Part shown: piece by piece, positions 41,406 to 51,124 of the stretch | Layout of the letters: every line of letters begins with the position of its first letter | Numbering within the stretch: the first letter of the stretch is position 1 | NCBI RefSeq assembly: GCF_014645195.1 | Contig: NZ_BMLK01000016.1 | Span: 51,193 to 115,192, forward strand | Length of the DNA: 64,000 nt | Origin: Novosphingobium indicum | Lineage (GTDB): Bacteria > Pseudomonadota > Alphaproteobacteria > Sphingomonadales > Sphingomonadaceae | Direction: 5' to 3' | Translations under genes and position numbers: made by a program | Notes under the pieces: generated by a model | Seen by the model: only the letters and a program-made list of their open reading frames with translations | The model's database searches: none | Told to the model about the DNA's origin: nothing

Positions 41406-44375
41406 ATGACGAAGCGTAAGCATCAACTCCTGACCGAGAGCGAACGCGATCAGATCCTCGCCATCCCGAGCGAGCGCGACCATCTAGCCCGGCTCTACAC
41501 CTTCGAGCCTTCGGACATCGAGATCATCGGCGCACGACGGGAGCGACGGAACCAGTTGGGTGTCGCGCTGCAACTCGCGCTCTTGCGGCACCCGGGCATC
41601 ACACTGGCGCAGTTGATACAGGACAAGGGAGCGATACCCCATGATCTCGCCGCCTTCGTCGCGGAACAACTTGATCTACACGTAACCGACCTGGCCAACT
41701 ATGCAGCGCGGGATCAGACGATGACGGACCATGCCCGCGAGCTGGCGATGCGAGCGGGCCTTCGTGGACCAACCCGCGCCGACATTCCCTTCATGATCGA
41801 AGCGGCCGCGAAAACGGCATGGGCGACCGACAAGGGGATGACGATAGCGATCGGCGTCGTCACCGCCCTTCGCGAGGCCCGGATTCTACTGCCGTCCATC
41901 TCCACCATCGAACGCGCCAGTAGTGCGGGACGCGCGCGTGCCCGCAAGCAGGCTGCCTACGCCCTGATCGCTGATCTTAGCGCCGAACAGGTCCACGCCC
42001 TCGACCAGGTCTTTGACGACGCCGGCGGCATGAGCCAACTCGCTTCGCTCAAGACCATTCCCGTTGCGGCCAGGCCCGATCACATCCGCCAGATTCTCGA
42101 CCGCCTGCGGCAAGTGCGGAAGATCGGCATCTCCCCGGACGTGGCTGGCCGCATCCATGCCGACCGATTTCGGCAATATGTCAGGGAAGGCCGCGCTTCG
42201 CCTGCCTATATGATCGAGCGATATATTCCCTCCCGACGGCGCGCTACGCTGGTTGCGTTCCTGCTCGACCTCGAGGAACGACTGACCGATAACGCCTTGG
42301 AGATGGCGGACAAGCTGATCGGCAGCATCTTCACCCGCGCGAAGAACGCCCAGGCGCGCAGCTATGCCACCACGTCAAAGAATGTGGCGCGGCTGATGCT
42401 GATCTTTCGCAGGACAATCGACGCATTGACCGATGCGGTCGATACCGGCGAAGATCCAATGGAGGCCCTGGACGCATCGGTCGGGTGGAACACCCTCCTG
42501 AAGGCGAGGCCAGAAGTGGCGACAATCGCGGAAACCGCCAACCTTGATCCGCTGACGGTGGCGGCCGACCGCTATGCGACGTTGCGCAAGTTCGCCCCCG
42601 ACCTGCTTGAGGCGCTCCAGTTCAGGGCCGGAAAGGGCAGTGCAAAAACGATCGCCGCCATCGAGATGCTGCGCGACCTCAACAGGTCGGGCAAACGCGA
42701 TCTGCCTGCCGACGCTCCGATGCCCTTCCGCAAGGAATGGCGGAAAATCGTCGTGGGCGATGACGGCAAGATCAACCGGCGTCTCTGGGAAATCGCGACG
42801 ATCGCGCATCTGCGCAACAAGCTGCGTTCCGGGGATGTCTGGGTGGAGCGATCGGCAGGATACCGCCGGTTCGACAGCTACCTGCTCAGCGAACCCCAGG
42901 CGAAGCCGATCGTGTCGGCTCTCGGTCTGCCACCCACAGCCGGCGAATGGCTCGAACAGCGGGGCCGCGAACTTGACTGGCGGCTTAAGAAATTTGCCCA
43001 GCGCCTGAAGCGCGACGCTCTGGAGGGTGTGCGATATCGCGACGACCGCCTCCAGATATCCCCCGTTCGCACGATCGCGACGCCCGACGCCGAAGCGCTG
43101 GCCGACCGGCTCGATGCCATGATGCCACGCATCCGCATCACCGAGCTACTGCATGAGGTGGCGCAGGAAACCGGCTTTCTTGCGGCGTTCACCAACCTGC
43201 GTACCGGCGAGCCGTGTCCCAATGAAAACGCGCTGCTCGCCACGATCCTCGCCGATGCGACCAATCTCGGCCTGTCGCGCATGGCGGCGGCGAGTCAGGG
43301 CGTCACGCGCGATCAGCTCCTCTGGACCCATGACGCCTATATCCGCGACGACAGCTACCGCGCGGCGCTGGCCCTCCTCATCAACGCGCACCACCGCCTG
43401 CCATTCTCACGAGTATGGGGCGACGGCACCACGTCCAGTTCCGATGGCCAGTTCTTCAGGGCCGCGAAGCGCGGCGCGTCGGGCGGCGATATCAACGCCC
43501 GCTATGGCGTCGATCATGGCTTCAGCTTCTACACCCATAATTCTGATCAGCGCGCGCCCTACCACGTCAAAGTGATCTCGGCCGCGACGCATGAGGCGCC
43601 CTATGTCCTCGACGGCCTCACCAGCCACGGCACCGATCTCAGGATCGTCGAGCATTACACCGACACCGGCGGGGCGACCGATCATGTCTTCGCCCTGTGC
43701 GCGATGCTGGGATTTCGCTTCTGCCCGCGCCTGCGCGACTTCCCCGACAGGCGGCTCGCGCCGATCGCGCCGGTCACGGCCTATCCGTCCATCACCCCGC
43801 TGTTGGGCAAGCGTATCCGCACCGACATCATCGGTGAGCAATGGGAAGACGTGCTGCGCCTCGTAGGGTCGATCAAGGCCGGCCATGTCGCGCCATCGGT
43901 CATGCTGCGAAAGCTCGCTGCCTACGAACGGCAGAACCAGCTCGATGTCGCGCTACAGGAAATCGGCAAGATCGAGCGGACGCTGTTCATGCTGGACTGG
44001 CTAGAAAATCCCGATCTGCGCCGGCGATGCCATGCCGGTCTCAACAACAGCGAGCAGCGCCATGCCCTGACGCAGGCGATCTACACATTCCGCCAGGGCC
44101 GCATCATCGACCGCAGCCACGAGGCGCAGCAATATCGGGCATCCGGCCTCAATCTGCTCGTCGCCGCGATCGTCTATTGGAACACGATCTACATGGATGC
44201 CGCCGCCCAGCATCTACGATCAACATCGGTCGCGGTGCCTGATGATCTACTCGCCCATACGTCCCCAGTAGGTTGGGAGCATATTGCTTTCTCGGGCGAT
44301 TTCCTCTGGGATCGAGCAGCCGCTTCCGCTGGCCGCAAGGCCCTCAATCTGCCGCCGGATAGCCGCGCCGCCTAA
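41406..44375 (+). CDS. tnpA: TnpA, Tn3-family transposase, 989 aa
   Basis: The ATG at 41406 (MTKRKHQLLTESERDQILAI) was preferred to 41346, which lies in the res region. Typical features are RRERRNQLGVALQLALLRHPG at the N-terminal DNA-binding domain, TTSSSDGQFFRAAKRG (first Asp), DTGGATDHVFALCAMLGFRF (second Asp), and GLNNSEQRHALTQAI in place of the usual GLNKGE. Length is full for the family. The protein differs clearly from the transposases at 15562-18453 and 45318-48287. Confidence 0.95.
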   Translation: MTKRKHQLLTESERDQILAIPSERDHLARLYTFEPSDIEIIGARRERRNQLGVALQLALLRHPGITLAQLIQDKGAIPHDLAAFVAEQLDLHVTDLANYAARDQTMTDHARELAMRAGLRGPTRADIPFMIEAAAKTAWATDKGMTIAIGVVTALREARILLPSISTIERASSAGRARARKQAAYALIADLSAEQVHALDQVFDDAGGMSQLASLKTIPVAARPDHIRQILDRLRQVRKIGISPDVAGRIHADRFRQYVREGRASPAYMIERYIPSRRRATLVAFLLDLEERLTDNALEMADKLIGSIFTRAKNAQARSYATTSKNVARLMLIFRRTIDALTDAVDTGEDPMEALDASVGWNTLLKARPEVATIAETANLDPLTVAADRYATLRKFAPDLLEALQFRAGKGSAKTIAAIEMLRDLNRSGKRDLPADAPMPFRKEWRKIVVGDDGKINRRLWEIATIAHLRNKLRSGDVWVERSAGYRRFDSYLLSEPQAKPIVSALGLPPTAGEWLEQRGRELDWRLKKFAQRLKRDALEGVRYRDDRLQISPVRTIATPDAEALADRLDAMMPRIRITELLHEVAQETGFLAAFTNLRTGEPCPNENALLATILADATNLGLSRMAAASQGVTRDQLLWTHDAYIRDDSYRAALALLINAHHRLPFSRVWGDGTTSSSDGQFFRAAKRGASGGDINARYGVDHGFSFYTHNSDQRAPYHVKVISAATHEAPYVLDGLTSHGTDLRIVEHYTDTGGATDHVFALCAMLGFRFCPRLRDFPDRRLAPIAPVTAYPSITPLLGKRIRTDIIGEQWEDVLRLVGSIKAGHVAPSVMLRKLAAYERQNQLDVALQEIGKIERTLFMLDWLENPDLRRRCHAGLNNSEQRHALTQAIYTFRQGRIIDRSHEAQQYRASGLNLLVAAIVYWNTIYMDAAAQHLRSTSVAVPDDLLAHTSPVGWEHIAFSGDFLWDRAAASAGRKALNLPPDSRAA

Positions 44376-44395
44376 GCGTTCGCTGATTGTTCGCC

Positions 44396-44433
44396 CTTAG
44401 CGTTGTTTAGCGTACCATCCACGCTATGCCCTC
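44396..44433 (-). repeat. Right terminal inverted repeat of Tn3-family transposon 2
   Basis: Reverse complement begins GAGGGCATAGCGTGGATGG and ends CAACGCTAAG; 34 of 38 identical to the left copy. Confidence 0.85.
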
Positions 44434-44807
44434 ATCCAGGCCGCAATCGCGACAACTCGAAGCCCGGCACGTTCGACCAAGATTTTCCGATCAATATCGA
44501 CCACGATATCGGAACCGACCTCGCTGGCACCAAGACCGCGGCGGAGGTGGTTTCCGAGCTAAAAGCCGCCCTGCCCTACACGTTCCGCTTCGACACCGGA
44601 CCGGGCCGGTCGCGCAAGCCGCATCCGGACCTCGCCAACACCATGGTCACGATCTCGCCCGATCGAACGACCGCGCGCGGCGTCATCGAGGAGCTGGTGC
44701 CGCAGCTTCCGCCAGGTTGGCAGGCCACGGCCCTTTCGGCGGTGCTGATCCTCTACAAGGAAAAGAACGACAAATACCCGCAGGCAACCGTGCTGGCGCG
44801 ATCCTAG
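44434..44807 (+). pseudogene. 3' fragment of an unrecognised gene
   Basis: From the transposon end the frame stays open to 44807, with good protein character (PGTFDQDFPINIDHDIGTDL, then PDLANTMVTISPDRTTARG and GWQATALSAVLILYKEKN). The only in-frame starts lie in the transposon repeat, so the 5' end is missing. No family is recognised. It is separated from the DUF3892 gene on the other strand by 27 bases. Confidence 0.5.
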
Positions 44808-44834
44808 GGACCGGCCAGGCACGGCCGCCCGTGT

Positions 44835-45098
44835 TTAGCAATCGGGCAGGTCATCGAGATTGTTGCGGGTCGTGTCATCGCGATCGGTCCGGAGATATTT
44901 TCCGTTCGATCCCTGGACGACCCTGATCTGCGTAACCTTCCCGTCGCTCCAGGACACGTGGTAGCTGTGCGAGCCACCCTCGATATCGCTGATCGCATCG
45001 GCCTTGAGCCGCGGCGACCAGCTTTCGCCGGCATTGCACAAGGCCGTGATGTCGCCATCGCGGTCCTTTCTCGACTTGTTCACATAGCGCGTCGCCAT
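44835..45098 (-). CDS. DUF3892 protein, 87 aa
   Basis: MATRYVNKSRKDRDGDITAL, CNAGESWSPRLKADAISDIE and GKYLRTDRD are characteristic of DUF3892, a short beta-rich family of unknown function common on plasmids. A strong GGAAAGGA site precedes the minus-strand start at 45098; an in-frame upstream start at 45158 is less well supported. The region upstream contains two copies of CTCGCGAACCGT. Confidence 0.8.
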   Translation of the reverse strand: MATRYVNKSRKDRDGDITALCNAGESWSPRLKADAISDIEGGSHSYHVSWSDGKVTQIRVVQGSNGKYLRTDRDDTTRNNLDDLPDC

Positions 45099-45257
45099 CG
45101 TCTTATCCTTTCCTGGCTTACTTCTCGCGAACCGTGGTGTTCGGACTCGCCTTTCCATGCTTGGTGGTGACGTAGCGCCCGCTGATCGCGCTACGATACC
45201 GAGAGCCTGAGCTTCCGCTCTTGCCCGATGCCTCGCGAACCGTTGTTCGCGGACTTG

Positions 45258-45312
45258 GGCGTCACCTCAAGGTTTGTGCGCCAGACAACGATTTGGCGGA
45301 CATAATGAGAAC
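45258..45312 (+). repeat. Left terminal inverted repeat of chromate transposon
   Basis: 55 bp, two mismatches to the right copy. It contains the core CGCCAGACAACG that also occurs in the repeats of transposon 2. Confidence 0.9.
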
Positions 45313-45317
45313 ACTGG

Positions 45318-48287
45318 CTATGCCACGAGTTTGAGGCGGGCCATGGGATCGTTGAGGGTGCGGAACTCGCCAGGGGAGAGCCGGTTTGCCCTTTGCCACA
45401 GATAGTCGCCGGTCAAACTGATATGCACCCAGCCCATCGGCGAGAGATGGGCAAGCAGCGCATCATCGAAGGTGCCGCCGGATGATTGGAGATGCTGGGC
45501 GGCCCTGTCCATATAGACGGTGTTCCAGTAAGAAATCGCCGCGATCAGCAGATTGAGGCCCGATGCCCGATATTCCTGATTCTCGATCGAGCGATCGGTG
45601 AACCGCCCCTGTCGGTTGGTGTAGATCGCGGCGGCAAGGGTATGACGTGCTTCGCCTTTATTGAGGCCGGCCTGGCAGGCGCGACGCAAGTCGGGCTGTT
45701 CAAGCCAGTCGAGCGCAAATAGCGTCCGCTCGATGCGGCCGAGTTCGGCCAGCGCAAAATCCAGCCTGTTCTGGCGCTTGTAGGCGGCCAGCTTGCGCAG
45801 GATCGCGGAGGGCGCAACGGCTCCTTCCTTAATGGAGGCGACGATCCTGACGATGTCATCCCAATCGGCTTCGATCGCCGCCGTCTTGATCGTGCGGCCC
45901 ATGAGGCTTTCGATGCCTTTGTAGGTCGAAGGCGCGGCGATCGAGCCGAGTTTCCGGTCGGCGATGTCGCGCAGACGGGGCACGAACCGGAAGCCGAGAA
46001 GATGGCAAAGGGCAAAGACATGGTCCGTCGCGCCGCCGGTATCAGTGTAATGCTCATGCAGCGGTAGCGCGCCGGCGCCGAGCATCAGGCCATCCAGCAC
46101 GTAGGGGGCCTCGCCGGCGGTGGCCGACATGATCCGCGATCCGAACGAGGCAAAATGATCGGACAGGTGGGAGTAGATCTTCAGGCCCGGCTCGCTGCCA
46201 TATTTCGCATTGATGTCGGCCGCCGCCGATCGGTTGCGGCCCGAGCGGAAGAACTGCCCATCGGAGGATGAACTAGTGCCGGCTCCCCAATGGCGCGTGA
46301 AAGGAAGATCATGGTGCGCGGCAACGATCATCCCCAACGCGGCCTGATAGTTTTCGGGCGACAAATACCAGTTGTGGGTCCAGGCAAGCTGGGCGTAGCT
46401 CACCCCGTCGCTGGCGTTGGCCATGCGCTCTAGACCCAGATTCGATCCATCAGCGAGAATGGCGGCGAGGATCGCGTGCGGGTTGTCATGCTCCTTGCCG
46501 GACCGAAGATCGCGAAATGCGCTCAGGAACCCGGTGCGCTCGGCCACCTCGACCAGGAGTTCGGTGATCCGCACGCGCGGAAGCAAGGCGTCGAGCCTGC
46601 GATCGAGAGCCTCCGCCTCGGGTGGAGTGATCGCCGGCATGGGTTGCAGCTTGAGCCGGTCGCGTTCGAGCGCCACGCCCGCGAGCCTGTTCGCCTTGAG
46701 TTGCTTGGCGAAACGGCGCAGCCGCCAGTCGAGCGTCCTTGCCCGCTCCTCCAGATAGGCGGCCGCATCGGTCTGGAATGGCAGGCTGTCGGCCACCTTA
46801 TCGGCATCGCGTCGACTCAGCAAATAGGTGTCGAAGCGGCGATAATTGCGGGTTCCTTCGACCCATATGTCGCCGGCGCGCAACCGATCGCGCAGCGTGG
46901 CCATGATGGCCGTCTCGTATCGCCGGCGATCGACCTGGCCACCTTCGGTGATGAGGCGCTTCCACTGCCGGTTGGCGAATGGGAGCGGAACGCCCTCGGG
47001 CAGGCTGCGGGCCTTGCGGGCATTGGTATCGCGGATGACCTCGATGGCCTTGACCAGTTGCGATCCGCTCCCCGATGCCTTGAACGTGAATGTATCGAGG
47101 AAAGCCGGGCTGAACCGCCGCAGCGTCGCATAGCGACCAGTCGCCGCGACAAGCGCATCTTCGCCCGCCAGCTCGGCCAGCGCATCGACCTGCGATTTGG
47201 CTGCGACCAGTCTGTGCCAGCCTACCGCTTCGTCGATCAGTTCGAGCGGATTACCGCCATGTTCGACCGCCTCTCCCAGCGCGGCGATCGTCGCGCCGAA
47301 CAGCCGCATAAGTTCGCCGACCGAGCGGATGCTGTCCTGATAGCGCCTTTCCCGCCCGCGCCGCGCCCGTGTGAACAGGCTTCCGACAAGCCTGTCGAAC
47401 ATCTGGATCGCACCATCGGCGAGCCTGGCATCGAGGTCGATGACCGCCGCGATCAGCGTCGCGCGGCGCCTGTTAAGGCTATAATCGGAGAGCAGGAACG
47501 CCGGCGCAACGCCACCTTCGCGCATGAACTGCGCGAACCGGAAGTCGGGGATTTTCGCGCCGATCGCCGGGTCGATGCCGATTCCGCGCACATAGCGTAG
47601 CCGTTCCAGCAGCCCGTTGATGTTCGCCGTGGTGGGCGCTTCCTCGAAATTGCGCAGCCAGGCCAGCGGCGTCATGCCGAAGTCGCTGTTGTTGACGATC
47701 AGATCATCGATCCGCGCCAGTTCGGCATGACCCAGGCTTTCGACAATGAGCGCCGCCGCGGCTTTGCGGGCGCGTGCCCTGCCGGCGAGGCCCGCACGTT
47801 CGAGCGTGTCTGCCGATGGAAGAATGAAGCGTTCCTGCTTCAGCCCCTCCATCAATGCGCGGACAATAGGTTCGCCCCGATCGGTCCGCTCCGCAGCTCT
47901 TGCGGCGAGATCGAGCGCGAGCGGTATATCCCCTCGCCGAAAAGGGTGTAGCCCCAGATGCCGTGCCGCAATGTCGGCATGATCGTTACGTGTTTGCGCG
48001 CGCTGGCCATAGTCGGCGAACACATCAACATCGACGAAGAGCTGGGCGGCGAGATAGTGAAGGACCGCATCGGGGACGTCGACGTCGGGCTGCAAACCGA
48101 AGCCGGGATGCCGCATAAGCGCGATCTGCGTTGCCAGACCGAGGCGGTTGGCAGGGCGATAGCGGCGACCGACCAGTTCGAGATCCTCGGCGGCAAGGGT
48201 ATAGTGGCCGACGATCGCGGTTTCGTCATGGGGGATATCGAACAGGCGACGCCTTTCTTCTCCGGTCAATAATCGCCGCCGCGCCAT
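45318..48287 (-). CDS. tnpA: TnpA, Tn3-family transposase of the chromate transposon, 989 aa
   Basis: Starts MARRRLLTGEERRRLFDIPH. The catalytic domain shows GTSSSSDGQFFRSGRN, YTDTGGATDHVFALCHLLGF and AGLNKGEARHTLAAAI. It is full length and runs toward the left terminal repeat, ending five bases from it. It is divergent from the resolvase, as in other Tn3 elements. It is related to the transposon 2 transposase but clearly distinct. Confidence 0.95.
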   Translation of the reverse strand: MARRRLLTGEERRRLFDIPHDETAIVGHYTLAAEDLELVGRRYRPANRLGLATQIALMRHPGFGLQPDVDVPDAVLHYLAAQLFVDVDVFADYGQRAQTRNDHADIAARHLGLHPFRRGDIPLALDLAARAAERTDRGEPIVRALMEGLKQERFILPSADTLERAGLAGRARARKAAAALIVESLGHAELARIDDLIVNNSDFGMTPLAWLRNFEEAPTTANINGLLERLRYVRGIGIDPAIGAKIPDFRFAQFMREGGVAPAFLLSDYSLNRRRATLIAAVIDLDARLADGAIQMFDRLVGSLFTRARRGRERRYQDSIRSVGELMRLFGATIAALGEAVEHGGNPLELIDEAVGWHRLVAAKSQVDALAELAGEDALVAATGRYATLRRFSPAFLDTFTFKASGSGSQLVKAIEVIRDTNARKARSLPEGVPLPFANRQWKRLITEGGQVDRRRYETAIMATLRDRLRAGDIWVEGTRNYRRFDTYLLSRRDADKVADSLPFQTDAAAYLEERARTLDWRLRRFAKQLKANRLAGVALERDRLKLQPMPAITPPEAEALDRRLDALLPRVRITELLVEVAERTGFLSAFRDLRSGKEHDNPHAILAAILADGSNLGLERMANASDGVSYAQLAWTHNWYLSPENYQAALGMIVAAHHDLPFTRHWGAGTSSSSDGQFFRSGRNRSAAADINAKYGSEPGLKIYSHLSDHFASFGSRIMSATAGEAPYVLDGLMLGAGALPLHEHYTDTGGATDHVFALCHLLGFRFVPRLRDIADRKLGSIAAPSTYKGIESLMGRTIKTAAIEADWDDIVRIVASIKEGAVAPSAILRKLAAYKRQNRLDFALAELGRIERTLFALDWLEQPDLRRACQAGLNKGEARHTLAAAIYTNRQGRFTDRSIENQEYRASGLNLLIAAISYWNTVYMDRAAQHLQSSGGTFDDALLAHLSPMGWVHISLTGDYLWQRANRLSPGEFRTLNDPMARLKLVA

Positions 48288-48460
48288 CCTGCCTCCATCC
48301 CGAGTCGAGAGCGACAGGCTAGCGTCAATCTGGAGTATAGCCTAACCGGACGTCAGGATGCAGCGGCGGTTTCTGTCAGGATAGGGTTATGGCAAGCATT
48401 TATTGACGCATGTTCCGCCGTGTCATAGAATTCAACCTGACATTTTGACCGGAGGCGGCG
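48288..48460 (+). promoter_or_regulatory. Candidate res site between tnpA and tnpR of chromate transposon
   Basis: The 173-base divergent gap contains repeated GTCAGGAT (near 48352 and 48376) and the inverted arrangement around ACCTGACATTTTGACC near 48434. A GGAGG site precedes tnpR. The position suits res; the subsites are not defined. Confidence 0.5.
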
Positions 48461-49021
48461 ATGAAAGGCCAGAGGATCGGTTACGTCCGGGTGAGCACAT
48501 TCGATCAGAATGTCGATCGCCAGTTGGACGGGCAGTCGCTCGACCGGATTTTCACCGACAAGGCATCGGGCAAGGACATCAACCGCCCCGAACTCGATGC
48601 CATGCTCGCCTTCGCCCGCGAGGGTGACACCGTCGTGGTCCACAGCATGGATCGATTGGCGCGTAATCTCGACGATCTGCGCAAACTGGTTCAGTCCCTC
48701 ACCAAAAGAGGCGTCCGGATCGAGTTCGTGAAGGAAAGCCTGGCCTTCTCGGGCGAGGATTCCCCGATGGCCAACCTGATGCTCTCGGTCATGGGTGCGT
48801 TCGCCGAATTCGAGCGCGCCCTGATCCGGGAGCGGCAGCGCGAAGGCATTGCGGTCGCCAGACAACGCGGTGCTTATCGCGGGCGGAAACGTTCCCTCTC
48901 CGACGAAATGGTCGCCGAGCTGCACCGCCGTGTTGATGACGGCGAGCGCAAGGCCGTCATCGCCCGTGACCTGGGGATCAGTCGCGAAACCCTCTACCAG
49001 TATCTCCGCGCTGCCACCTGA
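48461..49021 (+). CDS. tnpR: Serine resolvase of chromate transposon, 186 aa
   Basis: MKGQRIGYVRVSTFDQNVDR places the catalytic Ser at residue 12. Motifs VHSMDRLARNLDDL and MGAFAEFERALIRERQ and a C-terminal helix-turn-helix (KAVIARDLGISRETLYQYL) are present. Closely Tn21/Tn501-like in style. GGAGG precedes the start. It resolves the cointegrates made by TnpA. Confidence 0.93.
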   Translation: MKGQRIGYVRVSTFDQNVDRQLDGQSLDRIFTDKASGKDINRPELDAMLAFAREGDTVVVHSMDRLARNLDDLRKLVQSLTKRGVRIEFVKESLAFSGEDSPMANLMLSVMGAFAEFERALIRERQREGIAVARQRGAYRGRKRSLSDEMVAELHRRVDDGERKAVIARDLGISRETLYQYLRAAT

Positions 49022-49614
49022 GCCGGTTTCACCCAGCCTCGCTCACCCTTAGGCTTGTCTGATTGATACGACCAATGTCACGTCTCTTGAATTGCTTGAA
49101 TCATATCAATGAGGATTGGAGGTCTCCTTCGTCAAACGAATGGCAAGAGCGCGACCGATTGCCGCTGCGGCGACTGGCTGGACGGCGCTTGGCGGAAATG
49201 GTGCAACCGAACTAGCATTGATCTCGCAAAGCGCATAGGAGCCATCGCTGATGGCTTCACCAGGGCGAAATAGGAAGTCGGCGTCCCAAAGAAGCGGAAG
49301 ATCGTGGTCGACGATCGACAGCAACCTTTGCATCTCTGGAATCCAGCGATCCTCCATCGCTTTCCGTAAGGCTGCGAAGCGCGTCACCTCCGGTCCGAAC
49401 ATGGCGCGGCCCATCGGCTGTGGGGTTGACGACGTTGTATCAATGGCCGTTGGCGTCATCAGCGCAGTGATCAGGTTGTGCCCAAAGCCAACCACTCGGT
49501 GCCCGCACACGTAGCAGCGGACCATGCCCTCGGACGACTGCGGCTGATAAGCCTGATCGATCAGCACGCCGCCGTCGTTTAGAAACGGCACCCACCTTTC
49601 CAAGCACTCGGCTA

Positions 49615-50463
49615 GGCCCTGTTGACATAGTGGATTCCCAGCGGGTGTGATCTCTGATTCAAGGCTTCCTTTTTGGAGGTGGCTTTGGGTCGAGGCGACG
49701 TGTCGGACGAGGAATGGGCGGTCATCGGGGCGCTGCTTCCACCGGAGCGCGGCCGCAAGGCGCGGCCGTCGCATGACAACCGGCGGTTCCTGAACGGAAT
49801 GCTGCACGTTCTGCGGGTAGGCTGCCCGTGGCGCGACATGCACGAGCGCTATGGCAAGTGGAACTCGGTCTACGTCCGGTTCCGGCGCTGGGCCGAGCAA
49901 GGCGTCTGGGACGCGATGCTGACGACGTTGGTCGATCTGGGGCTTACCGACGACTGGCAGCACATGATCGACAGCACGACCGTCCGCGGCCATTCTCAGG
50001 CAGCGGGCGCTAAAGGGGGACCTGCAAGGAGGGCTTTGGTCGAAGCCGCGGCGGCTTTACGAGCAAGATCCACGCCCGCTGTGACGGTCAGGGACGCCCT
50101 CTTGGCTTCGTCCTGACCGGGGGCGAGGTCTCGGATTACCGTGCCGTGCCAGCGCTGCTCGACATGCCCGTGCCCAAGCCTGACGCCTTGCTCGCCGACA
50201 AGGGCTATGATGGCGACGCCGTCCGCGAAGAGCTGCTGTGGCGCGGCATCCTGCCGATCATCCCGCCCAAGGCGAACCGCCGTAAGCCGGCGGCTTGCGA
50301 CTTCCGGCGCTATCGGGACCGCAACCAGGTCGAGCGGCTGTTCAACCGCCTCAAGCAATCCCGCCGGATCGCCACGCGCTACGACAAAACCGCAACGTCC
50401 TTCCTCGGCTTCCTATGCCTCGCTTCCGCAAAGCTGTGGCTCACCCACTATGTCAACAGGGCC
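49615..50463 (+). mobile_element. IS5-family element, IS427-like, 849 bp
   Basis: Inverted ends begin GGCCCTGTTGACATAGTGG; TA at 49613-49614 and 50464-50465 is the target duplication. It carries a two-frame transposase. It is a different element from that at 7340-8175. Confidence 0.9.
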
Positions 50464-50466
50464 TAG
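49673..50466 (+). CDS. IS427-type transposase in two frames
   Basis: Frame one (49673-50116) starts MEVALGRGDVSDEEWAVIGA and carries the first Asp (HMIDSTTVRGHSQAAGAKGG). The second frame joins by a -1 shift near the AAAGGGGG run at 50012-50019 and continues (KEGFGRSRGGFTSKIHARCD) to 50466, with the second Asp in LLADKGYDGDAVREEL and the Glu in RDRNQVERLFNRLKQSRR. The last codons and stop run through the right end of the element. Complete in the shifted reading. Confidence 0.85.
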
Positions 50467-51124
50467 GCTGATGCGCTCCGATTTGCTTCCTTGGCGGGCC
50501 TCTTGAACTTTCACCGACGTTTTCAAAGCCGGAGCGTTTCCCGCTTCGTCTAGTTGGACACGCCATACATTCCTGCCGCCGTTGCCGTAGTTCGGCTTCA
50601 GCACGCGCGGGCCTGCGGCAAGATGTTCGGGGAAACGAGCGCGAAGGCCTTCAGCGTCCACGTATCGATCGACATCGCTGCCCCATTCCATGGATCGCGT
50701 TGTGTAGAGCACTTCCTTGACGCCGATTTTGGCGATCACGTCAGGATGCGCGCTGACGACAACGCCGCACCCCGCGACTTCGCGCAGCATTGGATCGAGC
50801 TGCGAGCGGTCGCCTGAAATGTCCAACGGATTCACCCAGACCAGCACTGCGTCGCACGACAGCAGCTCGTCCCGAATCTCGCGAACCGCCTCGTCCCTGT
50901 ACAGTACAGGCCTTGCGGTCGCCCCGAGCGCCCGCAAGGCCTGCATTATCGGCCACTGCCGGGCTTCATGAAAGCGATGCGTCCACTCGGCTGCTTTCCC
51001 ACGCCAAAGAAGAGCGATGTTCGGGCCGGATGTCATTGTTGCATCTCCCCATCGGACCTGTCCCCTTTGTGGTCGCGAACTCAGGTGTCGCGCAGCAGTG
51101 GGTGTTAAGCCACGGCGGTCGGGT

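Larger units (their letters stand above)
39253..44433 (+). mobile_element. Tn3-family transposon 2 (5181 bp)
   Basis: Inverted 38-bp ends (39253-39290 and 44396-44433) begin GAGGGCAT and end ACAACGCTAAG, 34 of 38 matching. Contents: a 457-aa passenger and a resolvase on the minus strand, a res-like region, and tnpA on the plus strand. No 5-bp duplication is present: the left flank is ATATG and the right flank ATCCA. Confidence 0.88.
49106..51036 (-). pseudogene. ATP-grasp-like (Cj0069-type) gene split by an IS element
   Basis: The minus-strand 5' part (51036-50464) begins MTSGPNIALLWRGKAAEWTH and continues through LLSCDAVLVWVNPLDISGD and AGPRVLKPNYGNGGRNVWRV, which resembles an ATP-grasp nucleotide-binding core. 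The 3' part (49612-49106) has NDGGVLIDQAYQPQSSEGMV and WDADFLFRPGE then YALCEINASSVAPFP. Joining across the insertion restores a single frame (SERISLAECLERW), about 359 residues. It follows the superoxide dismutase gene in the chr operon direction. In the present state it is inactivated. Confidence 0.75.

Noticed and set aside
44426..44926. 166-residue plus-strand frame after transposon 2
   Set aside because: Arg-rich shadow; the alternative frame ending at 44807 has normal protein composition.
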